Assembly: GCA_026120185.1 (NCBI GenBank)
Contig: JANUWF010001218.1
Span: 4,302,528-4,366,527 of the forward strand
Source: Voacanga thouarsii
Taxonomy: Eukaryota > Streptophyta > Magnoliopsida > Gentianales > Apocynaceae
Length of the DNA stretch: 64,000 nt
Direction: 5' to 3'
Numbering within the stretch: position 1 is the stretch's first letter; each line of letters opens with the position of its first letter. This document shows, piece after piece, positions 1 to 11,839 of this stretch. Made by a program: the position numbers and the translations under genes. The notes under the pieces were generated by a model that saw only the letters and a list, made by a program, of their open reading frames with translations, ran no database searches and had not been told where the DNA came from.

Positions 1-509
1 GATATAGGCAGGATTTTTGACAAAATCAAAAACCTTGTTCTTCTCCACTATTGCCATTAACGTTGAGGGAAAATTATGGAGAGGAAAAGCTGGAAATGGT
101 GAACGTGAAGGTAAGGAGTCACTAAATATAGCTAGAAGACAGAGAAGAAGGCAGAGAAAGACATCAAAAGCATTCTCAAGCAAATTTCTTATTTTACTAT
201 CTTTTTGGAATTTTTCTAGCTTAGATTTATTTTGTTTTTAGTCATTTTATTTCTATTCTATTACTTCACCATAGTTCCCTCAGTGTTTGAGGAAAATTTG
301 CTTGTACCTTCGTGATGATTCACATCTCAAAATTATAAAGGATCTCTTTTGGTTTCATTTATCATTATGACAAAGAGATTCATTGAGTGTTAATCGATCC
401 ATACTAAAATTTTAGACTTCGCTTTGCCGAATAACACACTTTTCAGCTGATCGAACAGTTGGGATTTTTAGGTAGCCAACACCGTTTGGTGTTAAGAATG
501 GGATCACTT
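1..509 (+). mobile_element. Possible decayed 5' LTR end and primer site of the left Tat-type gypsy element
   Basis: No protein is recognisable here. At about 488-508 the sequence TTTGGTGTTAAGAATGGGAT resembles the primer-binding sites of Tat-type gypsy elements (TTTGGCGCC...), with C-to-T changes. It lies about 0.9 kb upstream of the recognisable gag remnant, where an LTR/leader junction is expected. The second LTR is not in the window, so the boundary is only inferred. Confidence 0.3.
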
Positions 510-1382
510 TGAGGTGAGCCCCTTTAATCACTTCATACTACTACGCTTTGGAAAAATTACCACAAATATGGAATTTGGCAATGATACTATAGTAGGTTAG
601 CATGACGATGTTAAATAATCCTCGGCTAGTGCTAACTCGAATACTCATCAAACTTCCCTTGTTTAACTCGGCTATAGTTTGATGAAAGTATGGGAGAGCT
701 AATGCAAAGTTTGGCTTAGAAATTTGCAGTTATATTTAAGCTAATATTGCAAAATAAACTTCATGCATTAACGGAGCACATAATGAGTGTTCCAAAACTA
801 CACTACCATTTATAGAAGCCGGTGTAATTCCTTAACATTTACATTTCAGGAACTTAATTATTACCTACAGAGAACTAGGCTATCATCTAATAATTCAAGA
901 CTCTGGGCTGCTGCACTAGTAAACATTGGAGGTAACCCAACAAGAACCGTTTTTCTTAAGCTGGGTAGAGTCAATTTAATATTTTCAATCTGCCAGCCAA
1001 GCAACTCCAAGAAAACATACAAAGTGGTTGTTGGAAATGTGTTCATGCCAGTTTATGTAAGACAAAAGTGCCTTCTCTTTCCGGAGGGAAACCCAACATA
1101 CCTTGTGAAGGGCTTAGATTAGCATTTATCAACGAATCAATCCCTATAGCTCTTGGGATCCATCCACCATTTAGTGTCGCTACAACAAGTAATCCTCTAG
1201 TTTGGCCTAATCTTAACCCACTTGGGGTTTGTTATAGGACAAAACTTTCACTAATAGCACCTTAAAATACCTATGTCCCAGATGCTTATGGAATGGTTAT
1301 TTTTTAACGAAGGAGTTTAGCAGGTCAAGTAATGAATTACCAATGAACTCATGTTCAACCCCATGTGATTAATTTTTAGTAA
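510..1382. other. Leader stretch with no recognisable gene
   Basis: Short open frames occur here (for example 787-1122), but none has a motif or family resemblance I can support. The position between a primer-site-like sequence and the gag remnant fits the untranslated leader and decayed N-terminal gag of the gypsy element. Confidence 0.35.
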
Positions 1383-2520
1383 TTGGTCGATTCCCATATG
1401 ATTGCTGATTTCTTGATGAGGCAGTTTAGTTTAAATATTATTGGTTTTGAAAAGACTGTATGTAGGAAATCGTACTCTAAATGGATTGTTTCAGCCATTC
1501 TACTTCTTAGGGAATTTAAACTACTCAGCTTCACTATATTCTCCAAAGATGATGAGAAAACCAAGATAGAACACATTGGGAGGATTACTACCCAATGGGG
1601 TGAGTTAGGCAATAATGAATATCACAAAATGCAACTCTTTCCTCTATCTCTGATTGGGGCATCATTTTCACATGTAGCACAAATTGAAGAGTTTATCTAA
1701 GAAAAAGAAACGAAAAGAGGAGCAAGGTTTAATAAGAGCCTAGTTCTGATATCCGTCGTTGATGACATGTTTGAGGCAATTGAGAATCAAGCTGATGAAG
1801 TTATGGTAGATGAATTTATCATTGAAAAAGCTTATATGTGTCCCGCCTTGAAACGGACTAGAGAAATAAAGATTATCATGTATGATAGCAAACATGCCAA
1901 AGATGGTTATTTGTTCAATATCACGAAGGTGGACTAGATCTTTGATCATCTCTTGAAGGATAAACAGATTAAATTATCCTAGGGCCAGCAAATCCCTTCA
2001 TCTGAAGAGCTCAGGGGGAAAAAAGTGTTGTAAGTGGTATAATACATTTACTTATACTGCCAACAATTATTTTATCTTCAGGAATGCTATCTAGAAAGCT
2101 ATCCAAGAAGGACAACTCAAGTTTGTAGATAAGATGGATACAGAATCCTTGGTTGACTTAGATCCTTTTCCTAAAGCCAATATTAGCATGATAAGCACTA
2201 TATAGGGCAGTCATCCAGGAGGGAAGTATGTTTGGGTACCAAAGGCAAATAGGGTAGTTGACTTGAGATATCAACTAAATGAATATCAGGCATACTCGAG
2301 GAAAAAGATAGACTTGGAGGAAAAGCCACAGTCTATTCTTTCTGTATTTCAGAGATTGGAACCAAAAGTCACCAAGTTCCTCCCACAACAACAAAATAAG
2401 GTGGCATTCCATATTAAGAAAGGACAGGTGACATTACACATTTTAGCTCTTTATATCAATGATTCGACAGTACAGAACCAATCAAAGATGAGTTCCGAAC
2501 TTAAAGACATTGGTTAAATC
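1383..2520 (+). pseudogene. Gag remnant of a Tat-type Ty3/gypsy element
   Basis: Gag is the structural protein that packages retrotransposon RNA into virus-like particles. The reading EFKLLSFTIFSKDDEKTKIEHIGR is a clear relative of the gag on the minus strand at 63629-63883 (FKLLEFTTFSGEDNKSTIEHIGR). Homology continues downstream with frame changes: a FDHLLKDKQIKL segment, a KAIQEGQLKFVDK segment matching KAIRDGRLKFEDK of the right copy, and an open stretch at 2263-2517. Many stops and frameshifts break it, so it is non-functional. It belongs with the protease remnant at 2803-3099 and the pol piece at 12551-12690. Confidence 0.75.
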
Positions 2521-2682
2521 GTAAAAGGGCCTATGGTAGATTCAAGGCATGACAACATAGAGAATCAGTTGCATCATCAGATAGGCCAATCAATATTACT
2601 AGAATATTACCTTCAAAGTTCGGCTAGAAGAGAAGCAAGCAAATATTGATTGGTGATGTGACTGTCTCAAAGTAGGAAGAAA

Positions 2683-2745
2683 CCAAATGAGATGATCCAC
2701 AAGAGTTGGCTAACCCAAATGAGATGATCCACAAGAGTTGGCTAA
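2683..2745 (+). repeat. Perfect short tandem duplication (about 31 bp, period 32)
   Basis: The segment beginning CCAAATGAGATGATCCACAA at 2683 recurs at 2715 without change over about 30 bases. It lies between the gag and protease remnants and looks like a replication-slippage duplication. Confidence 0.85.
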
Positions 2746-2802
2746 CTAGAGATTCCCTCATCTCATGTAGTTTCCTAAACCAACAGATGATACCTTTGAT
2801 CT

Positions 2803-3512
2803 TTGTACATAATAGCTCATCTAGATAGAAAGCTAATCAATAAGGTGTTTATTGATGGAGGAGTCATTCTAAATGTGATGTTGATTGACCCCTTGAAAAG
2901 GTTAAGAAATCCTGAGAGTGATTTGATTTCTACTAATATGCAAATAACTAATTTCATTGGAGATGCCACTTTGACACTGGGAATCCTTTTGGTTGATCTA
3001 ACAGTAGGAAGAAACACTAGCTCTATTGCCTTCTTTGTGATAGATGTCAAGCCTTCTTATTCTTTATTATTGGAAAGAGATTGGATACATACCAACTAAT
3101 GTGTGCCATTTACGCTTCATCAAATGCTCATATTTTGGAATAGAGACAAGGTAGAAACTGTATGGGCAGATCTAAATCCTTTTAAGATAGCGGTTTGAAT
3201 GTCAGAAACTATGTTTTACTCCCCAACCTTTGAGGTAATTAAGATGGTAGCGGATAGCTACACATCTTGCCTTATTTCTCGAGATGATTTTCATTTAGAG
3301 TCTTACAGTGGCCTCAATATTGCCATAATGGACATCTTTGATCACCTAACTATACTTAAAGTTGAACAAATAGTCAATCACTACTAATCGCTATTAATCT
3401 CTTTGTCTTTGGGGAACCATGGATGACTAAGGTCAGTTTTCTCTTAACAGAACAACAAAAAAGGTACCCTGTGGACATTATTTAAAACTATCATGATTGT
3501 TTTGTATGGCAT
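2803..3512 (+). pseudogene. Retropepsin and protease-RT linker remnant of the left Tat gypsy element
   Basis: The gypsy aspartic protease cleaves Gag-Pol. The catalytic region reads VFIDGGVILNVM, followed by the flap region and the C-terminal signature LLLERDWIHTN, matching LLGRDWIHAN of the right element at 62021-62266. After a stop, decayed linker sequence continues (an FYSPTFEVIKM segment resembles FYHPTFNPSQY at 61945). It ends in NYHDCFVWHYHE, the motif just before RT. There the MULE interrupts it; the next motif resumes at 12551. Confidence 0.8.
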
Positions 3513-3521
3513 TATCATGAG
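3513..3521. repeat. Left target-site duplication of the MULE, TATCATGAG
   Basis: The nine bases TATCATGAG directly before the element recur exactly at 12542-12550, directly after it. Removing the element plus one copy rejoins the gypsy reading YHE to a diverged MPGLDRSIVEHRL-type motif. This confirms the insertion point independently. Confidence 0.95.
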
Positions 3522-3690
3522 GGATCCGGGCCACGCAATTTCAGCAAGGAAATTGTGCAGCTCTTTCGCGGCTAAGATTAGTTATTGACCAAATCGTATA
3601 GTAGAGAAGAAGCCACGTCACAAGTCCAAAAATAAGGCCAAAACGACGTCATTTTGGTCCAAGCTTAGCCAAATAAATGACTCAACTCTA
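3522..3690 (+). repeat. Left terminal inverted repeat of the MULE
   Basis: It pairs with the reverse complement of about 12375-12541. Conserved blocks include CAATTTCAG-AAGGAAATTGTGC, then TCTTTCG-GGC-AAGA, then a CACGTC block and an AAAACGA-GTC block, with small indels between them. The outer part also contains an internal palindrome (AATTTC...GAAATT). Confidence 0.85.
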
Positions 3691-4167
3691 AGCCAGCTAT
3701 GACACACCTTCCAATGGCTTGTACTTTTCTTTACTTTTCTAAATTCCCAAATTTTGAAATATCCACCCAAACTAACTCAAACAAAAACAAAAGTCATCCG
3801 TGTATGCTTCCAGTCTCTCATTTCTCTGTATTTTCTTCAAAAAAGGAAAAACGTTTTCTCACAATACTAGAAGCGATAATGAACTATTGAAGAAATCTGA
3901 AGAGTATAGTGTTGTTGCAGTAAAATGGATCAGGAGGAGGACGAAGCATCCATAATACTAAAAAAATGAAGCTTTCTTTGAAGAGTTGCAGGTAAGATTT
4001 TTTCTTTAAAATTTTTCTGTCAATCTCGTTGTCTTTTAGGAGCAATATGTATGTTGTTTTGAAGAAAATATTTCCAATGTCAATACATGATATATAGAAC
4101 AACAAAGATATTTCATCGCAATGTTTTCATTTCAACCAAAGTACAAGTTGATAGTAGCCGGTTGATA

Positions 4168-4390
4168 TAGCAACTAGTACAGGTTGATAGTAGCCTATGT
4201 GTTCATGTGGTTGTGTATAGTGTTAATATATTTCTGTTCCTTGTTCATGTGTCTGTGTGTCATATAGTAACTACTGCAGGTTGATCGTAGCCCATATCCT
4301 TGAGGCTTTTGTTCATGTAATTATGTATGGTGCTTATGTTTTTGTGTAATCTATTCATGTGTTTATGTGGTATCTTCATGTCTCTATGTC
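4168..4390 (-). repeat. Two diverged minisatellite monomers, inverted relative to the main array
   Basis: The stretch contains CTAGTACAGGTTGATAGTAG then TGTTCATGTGGTTGTGTA, and a second copy with CTACTGCAGGTTGATCGTAG. These are reverse complements of the monomer in the 7035-7930 array (TCAACCTGCACTAGTTACTA, then CACATGAACAC). Related TGTTCATGTA-type sequence in the same inverted orientation recurs weakly at about 11270-11420. Confidence 0.65.
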
Positions 4391-5042
4391 ACCAGTGTTT
4401 ACTTGTGAGAAAAAAAATTATTTTATAGAAAAAAACCCATGACTTTTGTTCTTTTGGATGTCAAATGGCAGTTAATTTCGTGTAAAATTCTTTTCTGTGG
4501 ACAATTATGAGATCTCATATGTCCATAGCAAAGAGGATTTTTTTTTTTTTTTTGGGGGGGTAAATTTTGGCTTTTACTCTTCAATTCCTAAAATATAATT
4601 GAAAATAGGAAAGGCTAACATGTATGAGTACTCTATTATTTGTCTAATGCATGAACTCTATATATGTGTTTGTGTGTCTATTGTCATCATGTAGACCAAT
4701 TCCTAAGTTTCCTACCAGAGCATTCAAGTGTAGCTTCTCTACTTAAACTGCATATCATGCATGAGTGCTCCATCATTCGTCTAATGTTTGAGCTCAATAT
4801 TTGTGTTTGTGTGTCTGTTGTCATTATTATGATAATTGTTATTGTTATTTTTATTATTGCTTTGATTTTATGTCGTTCTAAATAATGTCTAATTAATTTT
4901 GTAGCATTGTACGCAATCCCTTGATTTGTGAATGCTACTATGGTTAGAGTTGTTCTAGATATCTCAACCTTGGTTCTTTTGCATTCGCCATAGATTTATC
5001 AAATGGCACATGTCATACGACTATGATTGTTGTGTTATTTTT

Positions 5043-5580
5043 ATAATAGCTCTGTGTATTACAATAAGTGTTAGTTGTGTTGTAGTTCTTCTACTCTTAA
5101 CAATTGGAACTTTCGTTAGGAAAAGAGCAAAAAAGAAAAAGCAATCCATCCTCAATATGAAAGGTAAGTAATCCCTAACTCATCTCTTTATGTGTTTGTG
5201 TATAATCTTGAACTTAGAATTACATTGCAGATATGAAAGAATAGGATTTGATAGGACTGGGAAACCTAAGAAGCTTTACATTTAAAGAGTTTCAGCATGC
5301 AACAAACAATTTCAGCTCTAAGAATATACTTCCATTTGGGGGATTTAGCAATGTTTAGAGGGGGAGATTATGGGATGGCACATTGGTTGCTGTAAAGTGT
5401 TTGAAAGATATAATTGGAAGACTGGAACTGCAAGAAAATCACAGTTTTGGATCGGGTTGGAGCTGATTAGCTTAGTTGTTCACAGAAATTTGCTTAAGTT
5501 GATTGGTTACTATACTATTTCAAGTGAAGGGGCTATTGGTGTATCCTTATATGGCTAATGGTAGTGTGGCATCAACACAG
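5043..5580 (+). pseudogene. NIK: Captured fragment of a NIK-type LRR receptor-like kinase (transmembrane, juxtamembrane and start of kinase)
   Basis: The first exon (5043-5164) encodes a hydrophobic transmembrane segment (SVSCVVVLLLLTIGTF) and a basic stop-transfer RKRAKKKK. A GTAAGT donor follows, with an intron to about 5231. The second exon reads GNLRSFTFKEFQHATNNFSS, then a glycine-loop equivalent with one stop, then DGTLVAVKCLKD including the ATP-binding lysine. After frameshifts come HRNLLKLIGYY and YPYMANGSVAS. This order is typical of the NIK/SERK-like LRR-RLK group, plasma-membrane kinases in immune and developmental signalling. Extracellular LRRs and most of the kinase are missing. 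One stop in the glycine loop and at least two frameshifts make it non-functional. It lies inside the MULE, so capture by that element is the likely origin. Confidence 0.82.
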
Positions 5581-5819
5581 AGAGGTGGGTACCTTACGCT
5601 AACCTGCAAGAATTTCTCAATTACTCCTTCATATCAGAACTTAGTTGTCCAATATTTTCCTTTTTTTCTTGAATCACACTACCTGATTTTGTGGAGTTCT
5701 AGAAGAAAATAGGTTCTTTTAAAAATAAATAAATAAATGATTATTGTATCACAAGCTATTGAATTATTTCCTGTTGCATGCATATGAGGGGTGTAGGTTG
5801 TAGAAATGGTGGTATAAGC

Positions 5820-6480
5820 TATTGATGTGCATGCTTATAAATCTTATAGGAAATGTTTGTTCCGACAGATGCAACTACAGGTGGATAGTGCAATCCCAAA
5901 CGAAAGACAACAGAAAGCATCAAGCTTGCACAGCAAATCACCATTCCTGAAATTAATGAAAGAGTCACATCTTTATTCAGTTTGGAGTAACTTGCTAAGT
6001 AAAAAGATGAATGAGGAAGATTCCTTAAGAAGAAATAGTAGCCTAGAGGGATCCAGTGTACCAAAAGCTCCTCACTTGGAGAGCTGTAAATTTCAAGTAA
6101 AAGTAAATCATTATCTTGATACCAAGATTAAGAACCAAAGCTTCCCCTCTTGGACAATTTGGAAGGGAATGTTAGATAATTTCCAGCCATTGGCATATGT
6201 TGAATAGAAAATTTATAGTAGACATCCATCAGTATATAATAGAGCTTATCCTCCTTGGGTATGTGCCACTTTAGAAAAAGATTCTCTTCATTTACAAAAC
6301 ATTTGGCATTTTTTACAATTGATGGATCCTTTATATGCCTTTTGCTGAATAAAGACTGGTGTTATTCAGTTGAATTGCATTAAGACTATCTTTGTCTTCC
6401 CTATTGTCCTGTTACTTGCTGAAATGTTATTACAGAAGAAATTTCATGCATTAAAACCAAAGATTTTTTTGTTAAATTCA
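5820..6480 (+). pseudogene. Second coding-like fragment inside the MULE, family not recognised
   Basis: An open frame of 126 codons (5827-6207) is preceded by TTGTTCCGACAG, a plausible 3' splice site before ATGCAACTACAG at 5868. The protein reads as ordinary soluble sequence: an SVWSNLLSKKMNEEDSLRRN segment, then FPSWTIWKGML. After the stop the frame stays protein-like for about 80 more codons (SRHPSVYNRAYPPWVC, LYAFC). That suggests one nonsense mutation in a longer exon. Tryptophan- and proline-rich motifs argue against random AT-rich DNA. I cannot assign a family. It probably represents a second host gene fragment captured by the MULE, or another exon of the same donor. Confidence 0.45.
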
Positions 6481-6989
6481 ACCTAGTTAATAAAAATGGA
6501 AGTTGAGATATTCAGAAGATATTTGTTCATGCAATTAGACCTACAAGGGTCAAAAGTGAGGAATTTGCTATATTCGAACTTGTAGTTTTGCATGTCTAGC
6601 TTTTTTGAATTCGCAAGTAACCATATGCTTAACTCACTTATATGTTATTAATCTGTAAGGAGAAACCACTTATGTTAATCTCTCAAGTTTTAAGCAAAAA
6701 TGAATAATTTAGTCAAAAAATGAATATGATAGTGAAATTATATGTTCTTTTTATTCCTCTCTCTAAAACGCAAGACATGTGATTTATCTTTGGACTTGAG
6801 GTGCTATAAACAATGTTGTAATGCTGGCTTTATGCTGTGAATTAGTTAAACTATTTATTCATGTTCTTACACTAAAAGATTAATTTATAATTGTACTTCA
6901 ATATACAATCCTCTGTAGATCACATAATTGCATCAATATAACTTTGCCTACCAAAAAAAAAAAAAAAAAACTACATAAACAAGTAACAC
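6481..6989. other. AT-rich spacer within the MULE, nothing recognised
   Basis: No coding signal or repeat beyond an A-tract at about 6952-6970. It lies between the unassigned coding fragment and the minisatellite. Confidence 0.4.
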
Positions 6990-7034
6990 AAATACATGAA
7001 TAATTGACTCAAATAAATGAACAATTTACACAAT

Positions 7035-7930
7035 CACATGAACACAGTTCCAAGCATATGATCAACATGCACTAGTTACTATATGAACATGTCATACAAA
7101 CATATGAATATCTAGAAAAAACATATGAACACCTTACACAGTTACATGAATACAGTCTCCAAACATATGGTCAACTTGCATTAGTCACTATATGAACAAG
7201 GCACACAAATACATAAATACCTGACACAAATACATTACAGAACCATATGAACATAGTCCCCAAGCATACTCTAAAGCTGCACTAGTTACTCTATGAATAT
7301 GCCATATAAACATATGAATACCTAACACAAATACATAAACACCTTATACAATCACATGAACTCAGTCCCTAAGCATATGATAAACTTGCACTAGTTACTA
7401 CAGGAATACGCCACACAAATATTTGAACACCTAACACAAATACATGATTACCTTACATAACCACATGAATATAGTCCCTAAGCCTTTGGTCAACCTGCAC
7501 TAGTTACTACATGAACATGTCATACAAACACATGAATATCTTGCACAAACATATGAACACCTGGCACAGTCACATGAACACAGTCTCCAAGCATATCATC
7601 AACCTGCATTAGTCACTATATGAACAAGCCACATAAACAAATAAACACTTGACACAAATATATTACACAACCACATGAACACAGTCCCCGAGCATACTCC
7701 AAACCTATACTAGTTACTCTATGAACATGCCATATAAACATATGAACATCTAACAAAAATACATGAATACCTTACATAATCACATGAACACAGTCCCTAA
7801 GCATAAAATCAACTTGCACTAGTTACTACATGAACATGCCACACAAACATTTGAACACTTGACATAAATACATAAACTCCATACACAATCACATTAACAC
7901 TATACACAAACACATGAACTGACAACACAA
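7035..7930 (+). repeat. Minisatellite of eight ~107-bp monomers with a 4-monomer higher-order period of 427-428 bp
   Basis: Each monomer contains CACATGAACACAGTCCCCAA, then a CAACCTGCACTAGTTACTA block, then two ACAAACATATGAACAC-type blocks. The CAGT/TAGT landmark falls at 7045, 7153, 7254, 7363, 7472, 7581, 7682 and 7791, spacings 108, 101, 109, 109, 109, 101, 109. Monomers 1-4 and 5-8 pair one to one at distances of 427, 428, 428 and 428. The short 101-bp step and diagnostic variants recur at the same place in each half (GCATTAGTCACTA in monomers 2 and 6, ATACTC in 3 and 7). Confidence 0.9.
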
Positions 7931-8224
7931 TGTTGATTAACACCATATGGAGAGACAGAAATATAGTTAGACAATAATATATCACCATTTATCCCACACA
8001 TCAACAATAATACGAACAACAAATCCTTCACAACCATCAAGTGTTCATCCTCAGTCAATATCCATCAAACAACCAACAACAACACATACAGTTATAAGCC
8101 CTTATACTAGTCCTTGATTTCTAAACATGAATACAAATAATCCGTTAACAACAATCCATAAACCCTTAGATAAATAGAATGACTTCATCCTTGGTTAATG
8201 TCCAACATACATCCTATAGCAACA

Positions 8225-8560
8225 TCCAATATAATCTAACAAATCAGTTTGGGAGAAGCAGAGGGCAGAGAAAATCTATGCAGCACGGATAGGTCAGGGG
8301 AGGTCTTCAGGGTTGGTAGACCTAGGTAAATAGGTCATGCCATAAGCATTCACGCTCTTCATTTGCAGCAGCTCTCATCAATGCCCTATATGATTGATAG
8401 TTCTTGCAGAAGTACTAGCGCTTAATGAAGCTTTCTTGTACTACTGGAATACAGCTTTCTGCCTATTCTCCCATTGCTACCTCTCAGCAACAGGCATAGC
8501 TTACCAAGTGATTCTCGCTTGCTCGCGGGCCTATCGAAGCACATTAGAATTTTTTTTTTA
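8225..8560. other. GC-richer patch in the MULE, possible captured coding debris
   Basis: This patch is clearly richer in G and C than its surroundings. On the minus strand it gives short protein-like runs (for example QWENRQKAVFQQYKKASL with one stop). Neither strand keeps a frame longer than about 40 codons and no family is recognisable. It could be an exon remnant from another captured gene. Confidence 0.25.
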
Positions 8561-8846
8561 ATTAACAGCATCAATGCTTAAAAAACTCATATAAATACAT
8601 AATGTCAACTAATGCTAAGTACAAACATGATGTTATAGCCAAAATATTACCTGTTGCGACAGGCTCTGTCTCCCTACTAGGTGCCTTCCTACAACAGAAA
8701 CATGGAATAAATTTTTTAACAATGATCAGATAAACTAATTACTTATGAATATTTTAAACTTAGATAATTTTTATTTCTCTAAAAAATTATAATGTACTCT
8801 AAGAAAATCTTGAACAATCAAGTAATTGGTAGGTAGAAATGCATCT

Positions 8847-8890
<44 letters not shown>
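8847..8890. repeat. (CA)n(TA)n microsatellite
   Basis: An ACACACAC run passes directly into an uninterrupted AT dinucleotide run. Confidence 0.95.
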
Positions 8891-8892
<2 letters not shown>

Positions 8893-9316
8893 TAAAATTA
8901 TAGTATAATTATGTGAAAAAATGTTAGAGATTGAATCAATACATCTTTTGGTTCATATCATGAATCTCTTATATTTTTGTCAAGCTATCATCACCTCCCC
9001 ACCCACATCTTCAATTAGAAAAGTACAAATGGAATTCGAGTTATTTATAACAAATAGCCCTGTCCCTCATGAGTGGCATGATTATGCCACATAGTAATGC
9101 TAACACCTCAAAATATCCTTTATCTTGTCAACTAATGAAACTAGAATCAATTGGACGTTCTTCAATTAGAGATGCTTTTAGAAGTGAAAATTTATGAGGA
9201 AAACCTCTATTACATAAGTAGTGCAATGTTCTATGCAAGCAAACCTTAGGCAACTAAACAATAGCTTAACATTTAAGGTGAGAGAAACAGAAATAGAACA
9301 AATTTACTAAACATAA

Positions 9317-9350
<34 letters not shown>
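9317..9350. repeat. (TA)n microsatellite
   Basis: Uninterrupted TA dinucleotides, about 17 units. Confidence 0.95.
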
Positions 9351-9352
<2 letters not shown>

Positions 9353-11839
9353 TAAAACTATGCCAAACACGTAGCCGATAATCATATTTAAAAGGGTATT
9401 ATAGCACTAAGAAATAGAAATATAAGATAATATCCATCGAAAGCGAGATGCTTTAATTATTGAAAAGGTGAAAACTGAAGGCATAATTTCATAAGAAGTA
9501 GAAATAATAACACGAAATATACAAATTAAAGGCTCATTAAATCAATCACCGCTTAGAAATTCAATGAATTTTTCACAAATGCTACTTTTAGCTATTAAAT
9601 ACATGATTACCCAGTAGATAAAAAAGAGCCAAAGGAACTTTCTTTAAAAATAAAAACTAAGGTCAGCATCTTTTTCTAGAATACTAATCCTGCCACAATC
9701 AAATTATGCTTATGTACAAAGAAATAAAGAATTAAAAAGATGAGCAAAATCCTATTCTTTTTTTTTTCCAACTGTTCATAATGGAAATATGAACACTTTC
9801 ATGAAATTAAAAATAGGTGTATCTTTCTCTGTTAGGCAACAATAGTATTCATCTAAGCCTTCATTTTCTTCTTCCACATCTCTTTTTTTTTTTCTTTATA
9901 CATTGTCTTGAAACTTTAAATATATTCTATATTTGTACCAGTTAAAAACAAGATGAAAGCAAATTTCGGGTAGTCAGTCATCAAGTTGCATCAGTTGATA
10001 TAAATCATAAATCTAGGAACACTAGAATGCAAATTGTGTACCACAAATTCTTTGCATGAATTGTTAATGAATATTTAGGGAACTAAATATATAGTTCAAG
10101 ACTATCCAATTTGAAGTTTGAAGGGAAAATAATATATAGTCCAAAGCTATGGCATCATACTATATGTCATATTCATACTTGACACGTTTCTTCATGGTGT
10201 AGCAAGATAATTAAGTTCTAGCAATAAGAAGAATGTTTCCATCTTCGAGCAATGCACAATGTAACTAGAGTATGTATAGTATGATTCCATTATGGTTTAT
10301 TTATCATGTTTTAGAGCACTTAAGAAATTGTATACTTTGTGAGAAATTTATGTCTAAACTATGGTATGTGCTATATTTGGAGAATAAAATTTATGAATAA
10401 CTCATAAGTTTGACAATGGTGATTTTAAATCACCATATGCTAGCCCCTAAGTATCTAATTATCTATTTTTGTATGGTATGCACAAAGGTGACCAAATACA
10501 CTAGTTTCAAAGTTTGTTGAGAAATTATTCATGGTTATGATAGAATAAACATGTGGTTTTGAAAAAAGAAAAAACAATAAATCAGCAAATAAACTTTTGC
10601 AAAGTGTTTTATTGATTTTTGGTTGATTTTTTTGGGGAAAGTAGACCTTGTTGAAATTTGAAATTCTATCTCTTTAGCCAAAAGTACCTTACTAGTTTGG
10701 TTGGCTATATATGAAAAATTGTAATTAGTCAGAAATTGATATCTTTTACGAAGCATACTTAATATGTTCTGAGGCATACGCTTAAATTAAGATTACTAAT
10801 TGATTGCTTTTCTTAAGTGATCAAAGATTTCTTTCTAAATAATAGGTAGATTCTACAGAATAAAAAAAATCAAAATTCCAATTTTATACACATGAGTGCC
10901 TTCACATGATGTGTAGAATATATAGTATTAGAAATAGAAAGAAAATAGTAAAAACAGCTTGAATTAGCACTGATAAAATTTCTATCCTACTTCCATTAAA
11001 GACATTGATGAGATTTGATTCTACGAATCAAGCTAATTCAAGAAAAGAAAGGGGGAAAAAAATAGGAGGACACACAATGAGATATTCATTGCATATTTTA
11101 AGCAAAAAATATGAGGGTCAAGAAAAGAATAAGGCCTAACCTCTCCAAAAATAAAAACCAAATACATAGATACAAGGGAATAAGGAATAAAAAAGATGAG
11201 GAAAATTTTTTATAATGAAAAAAATATGTTAGTAATATTTTGAGAGTGAATGTATATTAATATTTCATTATTGTGTGTTCAAGTGTTTCTGTGCTATATT
11301 TATGTATTTGTATACTTCAAGCTAATGTGTTTGTGCTACAATGTTGCTTGATTCATGAAAATGTAAATATGCTCCTGCTATGTGTTAATGTATTTCTATG
11401 TTGTGTTCATGTATGTCTCTACAAAAGACCGGTTGTTATTAACTTTTAACAACTACGTATTTTTTTCTTTCTTACATCAAAATTGGTCATGCAAGAATAC
11501 AAGCAAAGCTCTGAAAAAAGAAATACAAAAGGACAAAACAAGAAGCTAAAGAAACAAAGCACTGTTTACCGGATTTATTTTTTTACCATGTGAAGATAAT
11601 AATTTTGACAAACTTCTAAACATCATTCAAACCATTTTTTTTTCATTAAAATCACAATATCAAATCTTTCATAGAAAATGATAGAACTTTAAAAAAGTAG
11701 GAGAAAATATAAAAACCAGTTACTAGGAAACAGAGAAACATAACCCAAGCATAAATAAAGAAATATAGAAAAATTGTAGTAAGATAGTTCACTTTTTAGT
11801 TAAAAAAACTCACATTCAAAGAAGTCACATTTAAAGTAG

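Larger units (their letters stand above)
8561..11839. other. AT-rich interior of the MULE without recognisable genes
   Basis: About 3.3 kb with dinucleotide repeats (8847-8890 and 9317-9350) and only shadow-length open frames, such as 10535-10777 (-), which is lysine- and phenylalanine-rich low-complexity sequence. Weak minisatellite-like sequence lies at 11270-11420. I see no transposase motif. Confidence 0.5.

Noticed and set aside
787..1122. 111-codon open frame on the plus strand
   Set aside because: No motif, and the overlapping minus frame (861-1046) is equally open. It lies in decayed gypsy leader sequence.
6990..7930. CRISPR-like array
   Set aside because: Monomers are contiguous 107-bp tandem units without unique spacers, in plant DNA.
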